Of a DNA stretch of 64,000 bases, positions 1 to 9,167 are shown piece by piece; position 1 is the stretch's first letter; every line of letters begins with the position of its first letter. Position numbers and translations under genes: made by a program. Source of the stretch: Pseudoalteromonas sp. A25 (GTDB taxonomy: Bacteria; Pseudomonadota; Gammaproteobacteria; Enterobacterales; Alteromonadaceae); the NCBI RefSeq assembly GCF_009176705.1, contig NZ_AP021846.1, positions 714,001 to 778,000 on the forward strand. The letters are read 5' to 3'. A model generated the notes under the pieces. That model did not search any database. It was not told the origin of the DNA and saw only the letters and a list, made by a program, of their open reading frames with translations.

Positions 1-2595
1 GGTTATCATAACCGTGTACAGTTGAGCGCAGAGCGTTTTCTTAACAACCCATTTAATGACGCGCAGCCAACACTTTATCGCTCTGGGGATTTAGTGAAAG
101 TAGATAATCAAGGTGAACTAATTTACCAAGGACGTGCCGATCACCAAGTGAAGATCCGTGGTTTTAGAATTGAATTAGGGGAGATTGAAAACGCGTTATT
201 AGCCTGCAGCGGTATCAAAGAGGCTTTGGTGTTAGCACATGAAGCGCCGCAGCAAGGTGCGCAATTGGTGGCTTATGTTGTCTGCGATGAGCTTAGCGTG
301 CAAGCGTTGCGAGAACAGCTTGGCAAGACCTTGCCTGAGTATATGATCCCCGCCATTTTTATGCCGTTAACGGCATTTCCACTAACCATTAATGGCAAAA
401 TTGACCGCCGCGCATTGCCTGAGCCTAAAGTTGATAGAAGCACCCTCACGCAAGAATTTGTTGCACCAAGTAGTGCCATAGAAGTGGGTATTGCAAAAAT
501 TTGGCAACAAGTACTGAACGTTGATAGCGTCAGTGTCAACGATAACTTCTTTGCACTAGGTGGTGACTCATTACGTGCGGTGCAAGTGAATGAGCTGCTT
601 GAGCAACAAGGGATTTCTTTACCACTAGAGCAAATTTTTAAGACTCAAACCATCAAAGCGCTCGCTGAATATCTAAGCCAACACGATGCAGACTCTATGG
701 GCGTTGTAAAAGACGTTCCAGCTTTTAGCATGATAAGCGAGGAGCAGCGCGCGCAACTACCTGAAGATGTAATTGATGCTTATCCTTTGAGCGGCATGCA
801 GGCAGGTATGTTCTACCATATGATGTTGGCACCAGAGTCGAATATCTACCACTGTACGGGTACCTCGCACATTTGCTTGGACCATAAACTCAACGAAGCG
901 TTGTTTTATGAAGCGGTGCAAGAGTTGGTAGCCCATCATGAAATTTTGCGCACCGGATTTGACTTACACAATGAGTATCAACCCATTCAATGTGTGCATG
1001 CCCATGCGCTGTTGCCAGTGGAGTTTTCTGATATCTCGTCGCTGGATGAGTCACAGCAAGAAGCGCAAGTGATGGCATTGATTGAGCAAGAGAAAGCCTC
1101 ACCATTTGATTTAACTAAACCTACGTTACTGCGCTTTTTTATTCAACACCGCAGTGCCACAAGCTTCCAGTTTACCATGACGGAATGCCACCCTATTTTT
1201 GATGGATGGAGCTACCACTCATTAATTGTTGATGTGTTCAATCTTTATGCCGAAAAAATGGGCCGTCGAGCGCACACCGCACTGCCACAATTAAACTGGC
1301 GTTATGCAGATTTTGTGGCCACCGAAAAGGCAACCATCAACAACCCGCAAAGCATCGATTTTTGGACAAACTATTTGGCTGATTTTGAGCCGCTGGCATT
1401 GCCGCTGCAAAGTGATGCAATGTGTGAGTCAAAGCAATTGCGTGCTGTACACCTACGAATTGAAGATAACATTTACAACGGCTTAAAAGCGTTGATGAAA
1501 CAAGCCAATGTACCTTTGAAAAGCGTACTATTAGCAGGCCACATTAAGGTGATGAGCTTGGTCAGCGCACAACAAGATGTACTAACGGGTATTCCCACCA
1601 ATGGCCGCTATGAGGGTAAAGGGGGAGATAAACAATATGGTCTATTTATCAATACATTACCGTTTAGACAAAAGTTAAAAGACGGCACTTGGCAGGCCCT
1701 TATTCAAGATACCTTTGCGCTTGAGTGCGACCTTATTCCACATCGTCGCTTCCCTTTAGCAGAAGTGCAGCGCTTAGTAGGCCGAGAAACCTCATTGTTA
1801 GAAGATGTGTTGTTTAATTACATGGACTTCCACGTGTATGAAGCGCTGTGCCCTGAATTGGGTTTAACAGTGAAAAACAATCTGCGTACCGACCAAGTTC
1901 ATGAAGGCACCAACTTTGCTCTGACAGTGCATTTCCAGCATTTAACTCTGTCGTCAGGTCTAAAAGCCAATGATGTGTCATTGCAATTAGACTACGACAA
2001 CGACCTGCTAACGCGGGAGCAAGTGGTGGCGCTGGGCGAGTTATATATGGCGGTATTTGCGCAAATGGCCGACAACGCGCATGTGCAGCACCAAGCGTTT
2101 AGCCACAATTCAGTTGCGATTGCACAGCGTTTAGCAGCTTCGACAGCCAGTGATATAGTGCAATCAGACAGTGCCTCAACCCAAGAACCAGACACAGAGC
2201 AAACTAATGTGGAAGTGGTAGAGCAAGGAGGTGCGTCCGTTGAGCCCGCCCTGCTAGAAGGCGTTCGCCGCGTTTGGCATGAGCTCTTGCAAGGGCAGGT
2301 GAGCGATACCGATAACTTCTTTGACGCAGGTGGTCACTCGCTGTTGTTTTTACCCTTGCTCACTAAGCTCAAAGCGCTACCAGAGCAAGGGCCGATGAGT
2401 GATGCAAGCTCCTTGGCGCTTAAGGCAATTACCACACTAGATTTAATTAACTACCCATCAATTGAACGTTTTTGTCAGTTTATTTGTGGCGCACAGCAAG
2501 CGACTGCTCAAGTTGATAATAACAAAGTAAAGAATAAACAAGATGCAAGAGCGCGAATGCTCAAGCTGAGAAACCGACAAGGGAAAAGGGCATAA
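1..2595 (+). CDS. Nonribosomal peptide synthetase, 3' part (A-PCP-C-PCP), truncated by window start
   Basis: The reading frame is open to base 1, so the gene begins outside the window. A TTG at 22 is not the start, because codons before it continue an adenylation core (GYHNRVQLSAERF). Residues are counted from base 1. The end of an A domain comes first (YRSGDLV, then KIRGFRIELGEIE, then NGKIDRRALP). A PCP follows with GGDSL (Ser190), then a C domain (about 255-715) whose active site reads CHPIFDGW: the catalytic His397 and Asp401 are kept and the first His of HHxxxDG is Cys. A second PCP (GGHSL, Ser780) follows after a linker of about 70 residues. No A domain lies between this C and the last PCP, so the final module is C-PCP. 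Substrate specificity cannot be read because the A pocket lies upstream. The gene is 2 nt from the PKS gene. It probably builds the N-terminal part of a peptide-polyketide chain. Confidence 0.93.
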   Translation, partial: GYHNRVQLSAERFLNNPFNDAQPTLYRSGDLVKVDNQGELIYQGRADHQVKIRGFRIELGEIENALLACSGIKEALVLAHEAPQQGAQLVAYVVCDELSVQALREQLGKTLPEYMIPAIFMPLTAFPLTINGKIDRRALPEPKVDRSTLTQEFVAPSSAIEVGIAKIWQQVLNVDSVSVNDNFFALGGDSLRAVQVNELLEQQGISLPLEQIFKTQTIKALAEYLSQHDADSMGVVKDVPAFSMISEEQRAQLPEDVIDAYPLSGMQAGMFYHMMLAPESNIYHCTGTSHICLDHKLNEALFYEAVQELVAHHEILRTGFDLHNEYQPIQCVHAHALLPVEFSDISSLDESQQEAQVMALIEQEKASPFDLTKPTLLRFFIQHRSATSFQFTMTECHPIFDGWSYHSLIVDVFNLYAEKMGRRAHTALPQLNWRYADFVATEKATINNPQSIDFWTNYLADFEPLALPLQSDAMCESKQLRAVHLRIEDNIYNGLKALMKQANVPLKSVLLAGHIKVMSLVSAQQDVLTGIPTNGRYEGKGGDKQYGLFINTLPFRQKLKDGTWQALIQDTFALECDLIPHRRFPLAEVQRLVGRETSLLEDVLFNYMDFHVYEALCPELGLTVKNNLRTDQVHEGTNFALTVHFQHLTLSSGLKANDVSLQLDYDNDLLTREQVVALGELYMAVFAQMADNAHVQHQAFSHNSVAIAQRLAASTASDIVQSDSASTQEPDTEQTNVEVVEQGGASVEPALLEGVRRVWHELLQGQVSDTDNFFDAGGHSLLFLPLLTKLKALPEQGPMSDASSLALKAITTLDLINYPSIERFCQFICGAQQATAQVDNNKVKNKQDARARMLKLRNRQGKRA

Positions 2596-2597
2596 GC

Positions 2598-5500
2598 ATG
2601 GAAACGGTAACGGGGCTAGAAGTTGCAATTGTCGGTATGGCTGCTCGGGTGCCTGGGGCAAACTCAATAGATGAATATTGGGAAAATTTGCTGGCAGGCA
2701 AAGATGTCCTAAAAATGCAGCAACAACGATATCCCGATCAAAGTGGTAATTTGGGCGGGGTATTAGACAATGTGCATGGCTTTGATGCGGCATTTTTTGA
2801 TGTTGCGGCACGCGAAGCCTGCTTAATGGACCCTCAGCTTCGACAAAGTTTAGAAGTTAGTTGGCATGCCTTAGAAGATGCTGGTTTGATTAACCAGCGC
2901 ACTGATGCGCATGTTGGCGTATATGCAGGCGCCCCAACCAGTGCTTATTTAACCTATGGTATTAGCAATAAAGATAAGTTAGACAGCGCGGTAGAAATTG
3001 ATGAGTTAATCCATCATAACTCGCAAGAGTTGTTTGCCAGCAAGCTTGCTTATCAGCTGGGGGTAAACGGACCTGCATTGTCGTTGACAACTGGGTGTTC
3101 CACGTCATTTGTGCTATTGCATTACGCGTGTTTAGCATTGAATAGTGGTGACTGTGAAACCGCGCTGGTGGTTGCCAGTCGTATTGGGTATCCCCATTAT
3201 GAAGGCTACACAGCAACGCCCGGTGGACCGCTTAGCCCTGATGGTTTATGTCGACCTTTTGCCAATAATGCGACTGGTATGGTGCCTGGTAGTGGCGCGT
3301 TGGCAGTGGTGCTTAAGCGCTATGAAGAGGCACTTGAAGATGGTGACCGCATTTATGCGGTGATAAGAGGCAGCGCACTGAACAATGATGGACGTGACAA
3401 GTTGGGCTTTGCGGCACCGTCGGTCAATGGTCAAACACACGTGGCTCAGCAAGCGATGATGAACGCCGACATTGAGCCGCATGACGTGTCTTATGTAGAG
3501 GCGCATGGCACAGGCACTGAGCTGGGCGACGGTGTTGAGTTAAGAGCACTGCAACAAGCCTATGGTCAAACTATGCCAAGCCAATCTTGTGCACTGGGGT
3601 CGGTTAAAGGCAACATTGGCCATCTCGATGCGGCATCGGGCTTGGCTAGTTTGGTTAAAGTGAGCTTGATGCTACACCATCGCACATTGCTGCCCACCAT
3701 TAATTGTGAAGCGCCGCTTGAGCAATTAAATGCACCAAGCAGTGCGTTTTACGTGCAACGAGAGGCCGAGCCTTGGCCTGAGTCTAAAGCGTTGATTGCT
3801 GGGTTGAACATTTTTGGGATCGGCGGCACGAATGGTCATGTGCTATTACAAGGTGCCAACGCGACTCATTCAACAGCGACAGAAAACAAAAATCATGTTT
3901 TATTTTTAAGTGGCAAAGACCCACAAGCGGTGTTGCGTAATAGAGATGCTTTATGTGCTTGGCTGCGCAAACACCCACACTGTAACTTAAAACAATTAAG
4001 TTGGACTTTACTCAATTGCAAAGAGCCGATGCGTTATCGCAGCGCAGTCAGTGTCTCATCTTTGCAGCAGTTGCAAGCGCTCAAGGCATTGTCTGACAAC
4101 GATATATCCAAAGCAGAACCATCACCTACGCTTGGTATTGAGGCGATTACGAGCGAGCAGTTGATCATCTTGGAGCGGTTATTTGAGCGCGATGAAACAC
4201 TTAACTGGCAATTTAAACAGCACCTTTGTGAGTCTGGGGCGCAATTAGATGCGATAAGTAAGTCGGCGTCAATGTGGCACGAGTTACGAATAAAAGTAGA
4301 AGAAAGCGAAACAATCAATAATTTGCTGAACCGCGCGGTTTGGCTGAGTGTGTTATCGCATTTATCACACATGGGGATAGAGTTTAAAAGTATCCAAGCG
4401 TCGGGTGTGATGTTTATCACAGTTGCTGAATTGGCTGGGGTGTTAACATCAACACAAGCACTGGGTTTACTCCATAATAAAAGCATCGAAAATGCGCAAA
4501 ATTTGCCTAATAGTGCTCGTTATGCACTGGCTTGTAATGACTCGGTTGAGCCAGTAACCGCGCAACATTGGCAGCAAGAAGCGTTTTGGCAAGCATTATG
4601 TGACGCTCGAGAAAACACGCGCGTAACTTCTTCATCATGTCATACATTAACTTTAGAAACTGATTTATATGCCATGGCAGCACAGCTTTGGATGCAAGGT
4701 GTGACGATTGATAGCCAAGCGCACTTCAACGAACAGTTAGCGCCCTTATCTGTGCCGGGATATGCTTTTGCAACAACACGCTATAAGTTACCTTTGCATA
4801 CAAAACAAAGCACGCTTTGGCGCGCGCAGCAGTGGCTCAAAGTTGTGCCGCAAAAGCAGCAAAATCACATTTTACTGTTGATGCCAAAGGGAGAGGCCGC
4901 CAACAAAGTGCAGCGCTGTGTTAGCGCCAACGACACGCACTTGTGGTTTATCTATCAGGCAGATCAGTTTAGCGCAGCAAATGACAATGTACTGTTTGGC
5001 GATTTAACGCAAGTTGCGCATTTGCAGCGCATAGAAGCGCATGTAAAACATATTGTTGATGCATCGTGTTGCTGGGTTGATGCTCGGTTGAGTGATATCT
5101 CGCCAAAATTTGATGGCCTGTTAAATGCGATGGTGGACAGCGAGCTACGTCGCAGTTGGCAAGCGCTTGATATCCATCTGCTGCGTGATAGTAAGCGATG
5201 GTCACTTCTGTACATAGCATCGAGTGAGGCGGCTTATCAAAGCAATGCGCTAATGGGGCAGTATTTACTCGATTTCTTCTTGCACAGTTATCAAGATTTG
5301 GCATTACAGCAAGCGCCAAAAACTGTGTGGTGTGCAGCACCAAAGGGCGCATTTAAACGCACAGGTAAAGAAACTGTTAGCGGCTCTTTGTTAAGCCAGG
5401 TGGCAAACAGCAAAGCTGAGCAGTTTAAAATCATGCATAAGCAACTCTTTTGCTCTACCTACACGCCGTTTAAACCCACAGCAAAGGCAGCCACTGGCGA

Positions 5501-6458
5501 TAGTAAAGTTGTGTTATTAGGAATTGAACAAGCCAATGGGGTGGCAATCGCGTCAGCCTTGCCAGCATTGTGTGACAAGGTTCATGTGGTGTTACCGCAA
5601 GATTTTCCTGCGCAAACAGCATGGCAGCAATGGTTATCGGCGCATGTTGAGGGAAATTTGTATAGCAAAATCATTGTGCTGCTTAGCGGTTGGCTTAAAG
5701 AAGGGGTTCGTTGTTCTTGGCATATTGATAATAAAGCGAATCGACCTTTGCACAAACAGCTTGCGTTGCTCGACAGTGACATATGCATCAATTTATTGGG
5801 CACCGATAACGCATTAAGTCAGCCAGATATTTTGCTATCACATTTAGAGCGACAACAAGCAACTGGCCAGTTGCTAACAAAGTTAATGTCAAAGAACCCA
5901 CTAGTAAGTTCGCTGGTATTATTGCAAGGCCCCTGTCCAGCTGGCTTAACAAGTGGTGCGCAATTGTGGCATCACACATCTAGCCAGGCATTTTCAAGTA
6001 TTATTTTTGCCAATAAGGAGCTAAGTCCTGATGATGTGGCAGAGTGTCTTAACGCTTTAGCTTATCCTACACACAAAGTGCTTATTGATGACATGTTAGT
6101 CAGCAGTGTTTCGTCTGCCTCGTTAGTTAAGCAGGCCCAACAATGCAATGAGCAGCAATATGCGCCTCGACCCGAGTTGGCACAGCCTTTCTGTGAGCCG
6201 GTAAGTGCGCTTGAACAGCAAATTGCGCAGATCTGGCAAAGCTATTTTTATTTAGCACCGATTGGTCGTGATGACGATTTTTTTGACTTACATGGACATT
6301 CTTTACTCGCGCTCAAAATTGTCAATCGTATTAATGCGCAATGTGCAACGCAGCTTACTTTACAAGATGTACTTGAAAACCCAACGATTGCTAGGCTCAG
6401 TGAGTTAGTCAAAATCAACATGCCTGTGCAACAAAAGGAGCGTAGTGATGAGTATTAG
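2598..6458 (+). CDS. Modular polyketide synthase KS-AT(degenerate)-KR(degenerate)-ACP
   Basis: The 1286-residue protein begins with a ketosynthase (about 8-420) with the full triad: Cys167 in TTGCSTS, His303 in EAHGTGT and His342 in GNIGHLDAASG. An acyltransferase-like region follows, but its GHSxG site aligns with ASGVM near residue 603, so the catalytic Ser is missing. The flanking AT landmarks MGIEFKSI, AGVLTSTQAL and the post-AT linker LWMQGVTID (about 697) are still visible. A KR-like region starts near 975 (VVLLGIEQANGVAIA) but lacks the glycine-rich nucleotide motif and a recognisable Ser-Tyr-Asn triad. The protein ends in a carrier domain, HGHSLLAL (Ser1235). Zeamine and fabclavine loci encode a comparable KS-AT-KR-ACP protein, so this looks like that protein with decayed AT and KR. 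If it extends a chain, malonyl must come from another AT. The downstream C gene overlaps its stop. Confidence 0.9.
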   Translation: METVTGLEVAIVGMAARVPGANSIDEYWENLLAGKDVLKMQQQRYPDQSGNLGGVLDNVHGFDAAFFDVAAREACLMDPQLRQSLEVSWHALEDAGLINQRTDAHVGVYAGAPTSAYLTYGISNKDKLDSAVEIDELIHHNSQELFASKLAYQLGVNGPALSLTTGCSTSFVLLHYACLALNSGDCETALVVASRIGYPHYEGYTATPGGPLSPDGLCRPFANNATGMVPGSGALAVVLKRYEEALEDGDRIYAVIRGSALNNDGRDKLGFAAPSVNGQTHVAQQAMMNADIEPHDVSYVEAHGTGTELGDGVELRALQQAYGQTMPSQSCALGSVKGNIGHLDAASGLASLVKVSLMLHHRTLLPTINCEAPLEQLNAPSSAFYVQREAEPWPESKALIAGLNIFGIGGTNGHVLLQGANATHSTATENKNHVLFLSGKDPQAVLRNRDALCAWLRKHPHCNLKQLSWTLLNCKEPMRYRSAVSVSSLQQLQALKALSDNDISKAEPSPTLGIEAITSEQLIILERLFERDETLNWQFKQHLCESGAQLDAISKSASMWHELRIKVEESETINNLLNRAVWLSVLSHLSHMGIEFKSIQASGVMFITVAELAGVLTSTQALGLLHNKSIENAQNLPNSARYALACNDSVEPVTAQHWQQEAFWQALCDARENTRVTSSSCHTLTLETDLYAMAAQLWMQGVTIDSQAHFNEQLAPLSVPGYAFATTRYKLPLHTKQSTLWRAQQWLKVVPQKQQNHILLLMPKGEAANKVQRCVSANDTHLWFIYQADQFSAANDNVLFGDLTQVAHLQRIEAHVKHIVDASCCWVDARLSDISPKFDGLLNAMVDSELRRSWQALDIHLLRDSKRWSLLYIASSEAAYQSNALMGQYLLDFFLHSYQDLALQQAPKTVWCAAPKGAFKRTGKETVSGSLLSQVANSKAEQFKIMHKQLFCSTYTPFKPTAKAATGDSKVVLLGIEQANGVAIASALPALCDKVHVVLPQDFPAQTAWQQWLSAHVEGNLYSKIIVLLSGWLKEGVRCSWHIDNKANRPLHKQLALLDSDICINLLGTDNALSQPDILLSHLERQQATGQLLTKLMSKNPLVSSLVLLQGPCPAGLTSGAQLWHHTSSQAFSSIIFANKELSPDDVAECLNALAYPTHKVLIDDMLVSSVSSASLVKQAQQCNEQQYAPRPELAQPFCEPVSALEQQIAQIWQSYFYLAPIGRDDDFFDLHGHSLLALKIVNRINAQCATQLTLQDVLENPTIARLSELVKINMPVQQKERSDEY

Positions 6459-7953
6459 TATTGAGAACAACAGGCAGGTTTTACCACTTACTAATGGGCA
6501 ACTCAGTTTTTGGTTTATTTACCACATGACCAAAGAAACGGCGAATCACTTCTTACCTTATGAGTTTGAAGGGCCGTTACGAGCAGACTTCTTGGAGCGT
6601 GTGCTCAACGTTTTGTTGCAAGATAACGAGATCCTCCGTTCATCTATAAGTGACTGGTGCGCCGTACAATATATTCATCCTTATGAGTACTTTCACTTAC
6701 CCTATGAAGATTTAAGCGGTATGTGTGAGCAAGGCAGAGCAGCCGCTTTGGGTGCGCTATTTTTAAAATATAGTGCCCCTAATTTTGATTTAATGAAAGC
6801 GCCGCTATTGCGAGCGTGTTTGGTTAAAACGGCCCCAGAGAAACATTTACTTATGTTGGTAACCCCTCACTTCGCAATGGACGGCGCGGCGCTTTATCAA
6901 ATGGACAATGAGTTGCGGTCGTTGTATCAAAAAGCGCTGCAAGGGCAGCCCTTAAGGACGAGCCGAAAGTTAGGGTTGGCTGAATATGTGACGCAAGAGC
7001 AATCCATTCGCAGTGCTCAAAGTCAACAGGCGAGTGCCTTTTGGCAGCAACAGCTGGGTAAAACCAAACCGACTTATTTAGCGTCCGATTTATTGGATAT
7101 CAGCAATCGTTCGCGGCGTGGCATTTTTATCCCATTGAATGACGCTCAGTTGCAAGTGATTGGACGTTGGTGCTCTAAACACAAGCTAACACAGCAGATG
7201 GTGTTTTTAGCATTGATTGGCAAAGTGATGGCTAAAGTTTCTGGCAATCACAGTTTATGTTTAACAACGGTGCAAGAAAACCGCGATATTGACGGTGCGC
7301 GTGAGCTATTTGGCGCGCTACTCACTTCTTTACCCATACCGCTGCAGATCACCGAGAAACAATCTCTTACTGAGTTGTTTTTACAAGTTAAACAGACAAC
7401 GCTTGCGGTATATGAATATCGTCACGTGCCTTGGAGTGTACCTTTATCTATGCTAGCTCGTAGCAAACTGAAGAAGCAACCTTGGTGGCTAAAGGCAATA
7501 AGCAAAGTAAGTGGATGGTATCACCGTATCAGCAAACAAGCAGGGTTGTATCCACAGGCGCTTATGGATTTTGCTGCAATTGCCGCCAGTGATATGGCAG
7601 AAGATAAAAAAATAGCCCGGTTTGGGCCTCAGCATCAAGCGCTGACTATTAATGTAAATATGTTGCCTTCATTTTACGAACACGCAGCGCAGGTGCAATC
7701 TACTGAGCAAAGTGAACAAGCGTGTGAAATTACTTTGCGCCGTGAGTTAGATTTCCCAGTCCCCCAAGATGATAGCGAATGGGAGCAGAATGTACTGAAC
7801 TTTTACATTGAAAAACATGCACTTAAAGGTTTTGGGATCCGCCTTTCTCATCAGTGTTTGACACCTCACGCAGAGCAGATTTTACGTGACGAGTTGTATG
7901 GACTGTTGTTGCAAAGCTCGGATGTGGCATCGCCGTTAGTACAAGAAGCTTAA
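6448..7953 (+). CDS. Stand-alone condensation-domain protein (probable amide-forming release enzyme)
   Basis: A free-standing NRPS C domain of 501 residues. ATG 6448 is preferred over GTG 6445 because AAAAGGAG ends 7 nt before it; the start overlaps the PKS stop. The active site reads PHFAMDGAA, so catalytic His141 and Asp145 are present and the first His of HHxxxDG is Pro. The paralogous terminal C domain of the second NRPS (10282-17514) has the closely similar PHIIFDGAA, and the two also share ENR and ALL..LPI patterns and a tail of the form Y-P-x-x-L. In zeamine and fabclavine loci a stand-alone C protein is thought to join the peptide-ketide thioester to an amine of the polyamine. By position, directly after the carrier-terminated PKS, I infer the same role. 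A decayed or acceptor-swapped C domain is the alternative. Confidence 0.88.
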   Translation: MSISIENNRQVLPLTNGQLSFWFIYHMTKETANHFLPYEFEGPLRADFLERVLNVLLQDNEILRSSISDWCAVQYIHPYEYFHLPYEDLSGMCEQGRAAALGALFLKYSAPNFDLMKAPLLRACLVKTAPEKHLLMLVTPHFAMDGAALYQMDNELRSLYQKALQGQPLRTSRKLGLAEYVTQEQSIRSAQSQQASAFWQQQLGKTKPTYLASDLLDISNRSRRGIFIPLNDAQLQVIGRWCSKHKLTQQMVFLALIGKVMAKVSGNHSLCLTTVQENRDIDGARELFGALLTSLPIPLQITEKQSLTELFLQVKQTTLAVYEYRHVPWSVPLSMLARSKLKKQPWWLKAISKVSGWYHRISKQAGLYPQALMDFAAIAASDMAEDKKIARFGPQHQALTINVNMLPSFYEHAAQVQSTEQSEQACEITLRRELDFPVPQDDSEWEQNVLNFYIEKHALKGFGIRLSHQCLTPHAEQILRDELYGLLLQSSDVASPLVQEA

Positions 7954-8026
7954 TGTCCTTTGGTAAGGCTTTGTAAGCAAGTGGCTATTTTTGCAATGAT
8001 TCGATTGACCTAAAATGGGGAAAATT

Positions 8027-8083
8027 TATACTCGATATGCTTGAAATAGCATCGGGCTGTACGTCACATCGATGTTGAGTATA
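8027..8083. repeat. Imperfect inverted repeat in the leader of the first hydrolase gene
   Basis: In the 155-bp gap between the C gene and the hydrolase gene, TATACTC at 8027-8033 pairs with GAGTATA at 8077-8083, with partial pairing further in. It ends about 25 nt before the ATG. It could be an RNA hairpin in the 5' leader or an operator. No T-run follows, so a terminator is unlikely. Evidence is limited to the symmetry. Confidence 0.3.
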
Positions 8084-8108
8084 AAAAGAACGGAATGAGA
8101 ATATCGTA

Positions 8109-9167
8109 ATGCACTCAATAATAAAAATCGCCATCGCGTTTTTAATTGCTTTGCTTGTCGCTGTTATGTGGCTTTCAAGCTACGAGCGATATGCAATTAA
8201 ATTCGTCAGCCAACAAGATAGTTTGTATGGCTCTTTGGTACTGCCTAAGCAAAGTACTGAGCAGCCAGTGCCCGTGGTGATTTTTGTACATGGTGATGGG
8301 CCTATATCCAGTGGTAGCTATGGCTATTATCATCCGCTTTGGCAGGCCCTTGCTGATGCAGGGGTCGCCTCGTTATCTTGGGATAAACAAGGTGTTGGTG
8401 GATCTGAAGGTCATTGGCTAGGCCTTAACATGGAGCAACGCGCTGATGCACTTAGCGCAGCCATTGATTGGATATCGCAACAACCACACTTAGATAGTGA
8501 GCGTATTGGGGTGATTGGCTTTTCACAAGCCGGCTGGGTTATCCCGCAGGTTTTGGCCAAAGATGAGCGACTCAAATACGCCATTATGGTATCTACGGCG
8601 GTTAATTGGGTGCAGCAGGGCCATTTTCAAACGGTTCAGCGATTAAAGTCTCAAGGTCAAGAAGGGGCGTTACTTGCGCAAAACCTCGATTTTAACTCAG
8701 CCTTAGATGCGCTTTTAAAGCAAGGTGTTTCCTACAAAGCTTACCAACAATTTATGGCGCAAAATGCGCCCGAGAGTTATGGCGCTAAGGTGATGAATAA
8801 AGTGCGCTACGAGTTTGTGGTTAACAACATGCTTGTTGATGCCAGTGCTTCGCTGACGAAAATACAACAACCGGTATTGGCATTATTTGGCGACTCGGAC
8901 GCAGTGGTAGATGTAAACCACAGCATTAGTACTTATCAACGAAGTTTGTCAGGCCCTTTTAGCTACAAAGTGTATGAAAATGCCGATCATGGCATATTTA
9001 AAAACGCGTATTTTTCTGATATCCGCAAAGACTCAATTTGGTTTGGCGTCAAAATGAATTGGTTAGGAGCTAAGGGGTTCTCTGATCAATTTATTGATGA
9101 TGTGCTCAATTGGGTAACGACGCACACTCAAGCAGAAACACTAGGAGTAAACAATAATGACCGATAA
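8109..9167 (+). CDS. Membrane-anchored alpha/beta hydrolase (copy 1)
   Basis: This 352-residue protein has an uncleaved-looking N-terminal membrane segment (about 5-24), which predicts a hydrolase domain on the periplasmic side. The fold markers are FVHGDGP (oxyanion region), the nucleophile elbow GFSQAGW (Ser139), an acidic residue in FGDSDAV (Asp262 or Asp264) and His294 in ENADHG. The motifs resemble dienelactone-hydrolase and acyl-peptide-hydrolase-like enzymes. The zeamine locus encodes an acyl-peptide hydrolase that trims the pre-product, so a product-maturing peptidase or amidase is a reasonable inference. A release thioesterase is less likely because of the membrane anchor. The 3' end overlaps the next membrane gene by 11 nt. 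The gene is paralogous to 17508-18629, with matching GYYxPLWQ, SWDKxGVGGS and GFSQAGWVxPK/Q motifs. Confidence 0.85.
   Translation: MHSIIKIAIAFLIALLVAVMWLSSYERYAIKFVSQQDSLYGSLVLPKQSTEQPVPVVIFVHGDGPISSGSYGYYHPLWQALADAGVASLSWDKQGVGGSEGHWLGLNMEQRADALSAAIDWISQQPHLDSERIGVIGFSQAGWVIPQVLAKDERLKYAIMVSTAVNWVQQGHFQTVQRLKSQGQEGALLAQNLDFNSALDALLKQGVSYKAYQQFMAQNAPESYGAKVMNKVRYEFVVNNMLVDASASLTKIQQPVLALFGDSDAVVDVNHSISTYQRSLSGPFSYKVYENADHGIFKNAYFSDIRKDSIWFGVKMNWLGAKGFSDQFIDDVLNWVTTHTQAETLGVNNNDR

Noticed and set aside
22..60. TTG at 22 as start of the NRPS
   Set aside because: The frame is open to base 1 and the preceding codons encode the A6 core of an A domain.
4034..4486. 150-residue antisense open frame inside the PKS gene
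   Set aside because: Shadow frame; the sense strand has the decayed AT and flanking linkers.
8027..8083. Rho-independent terminator before the first hydrolase
   Set aside because: No G+C-rich stem with T-run; listed only as an inverted repeat.
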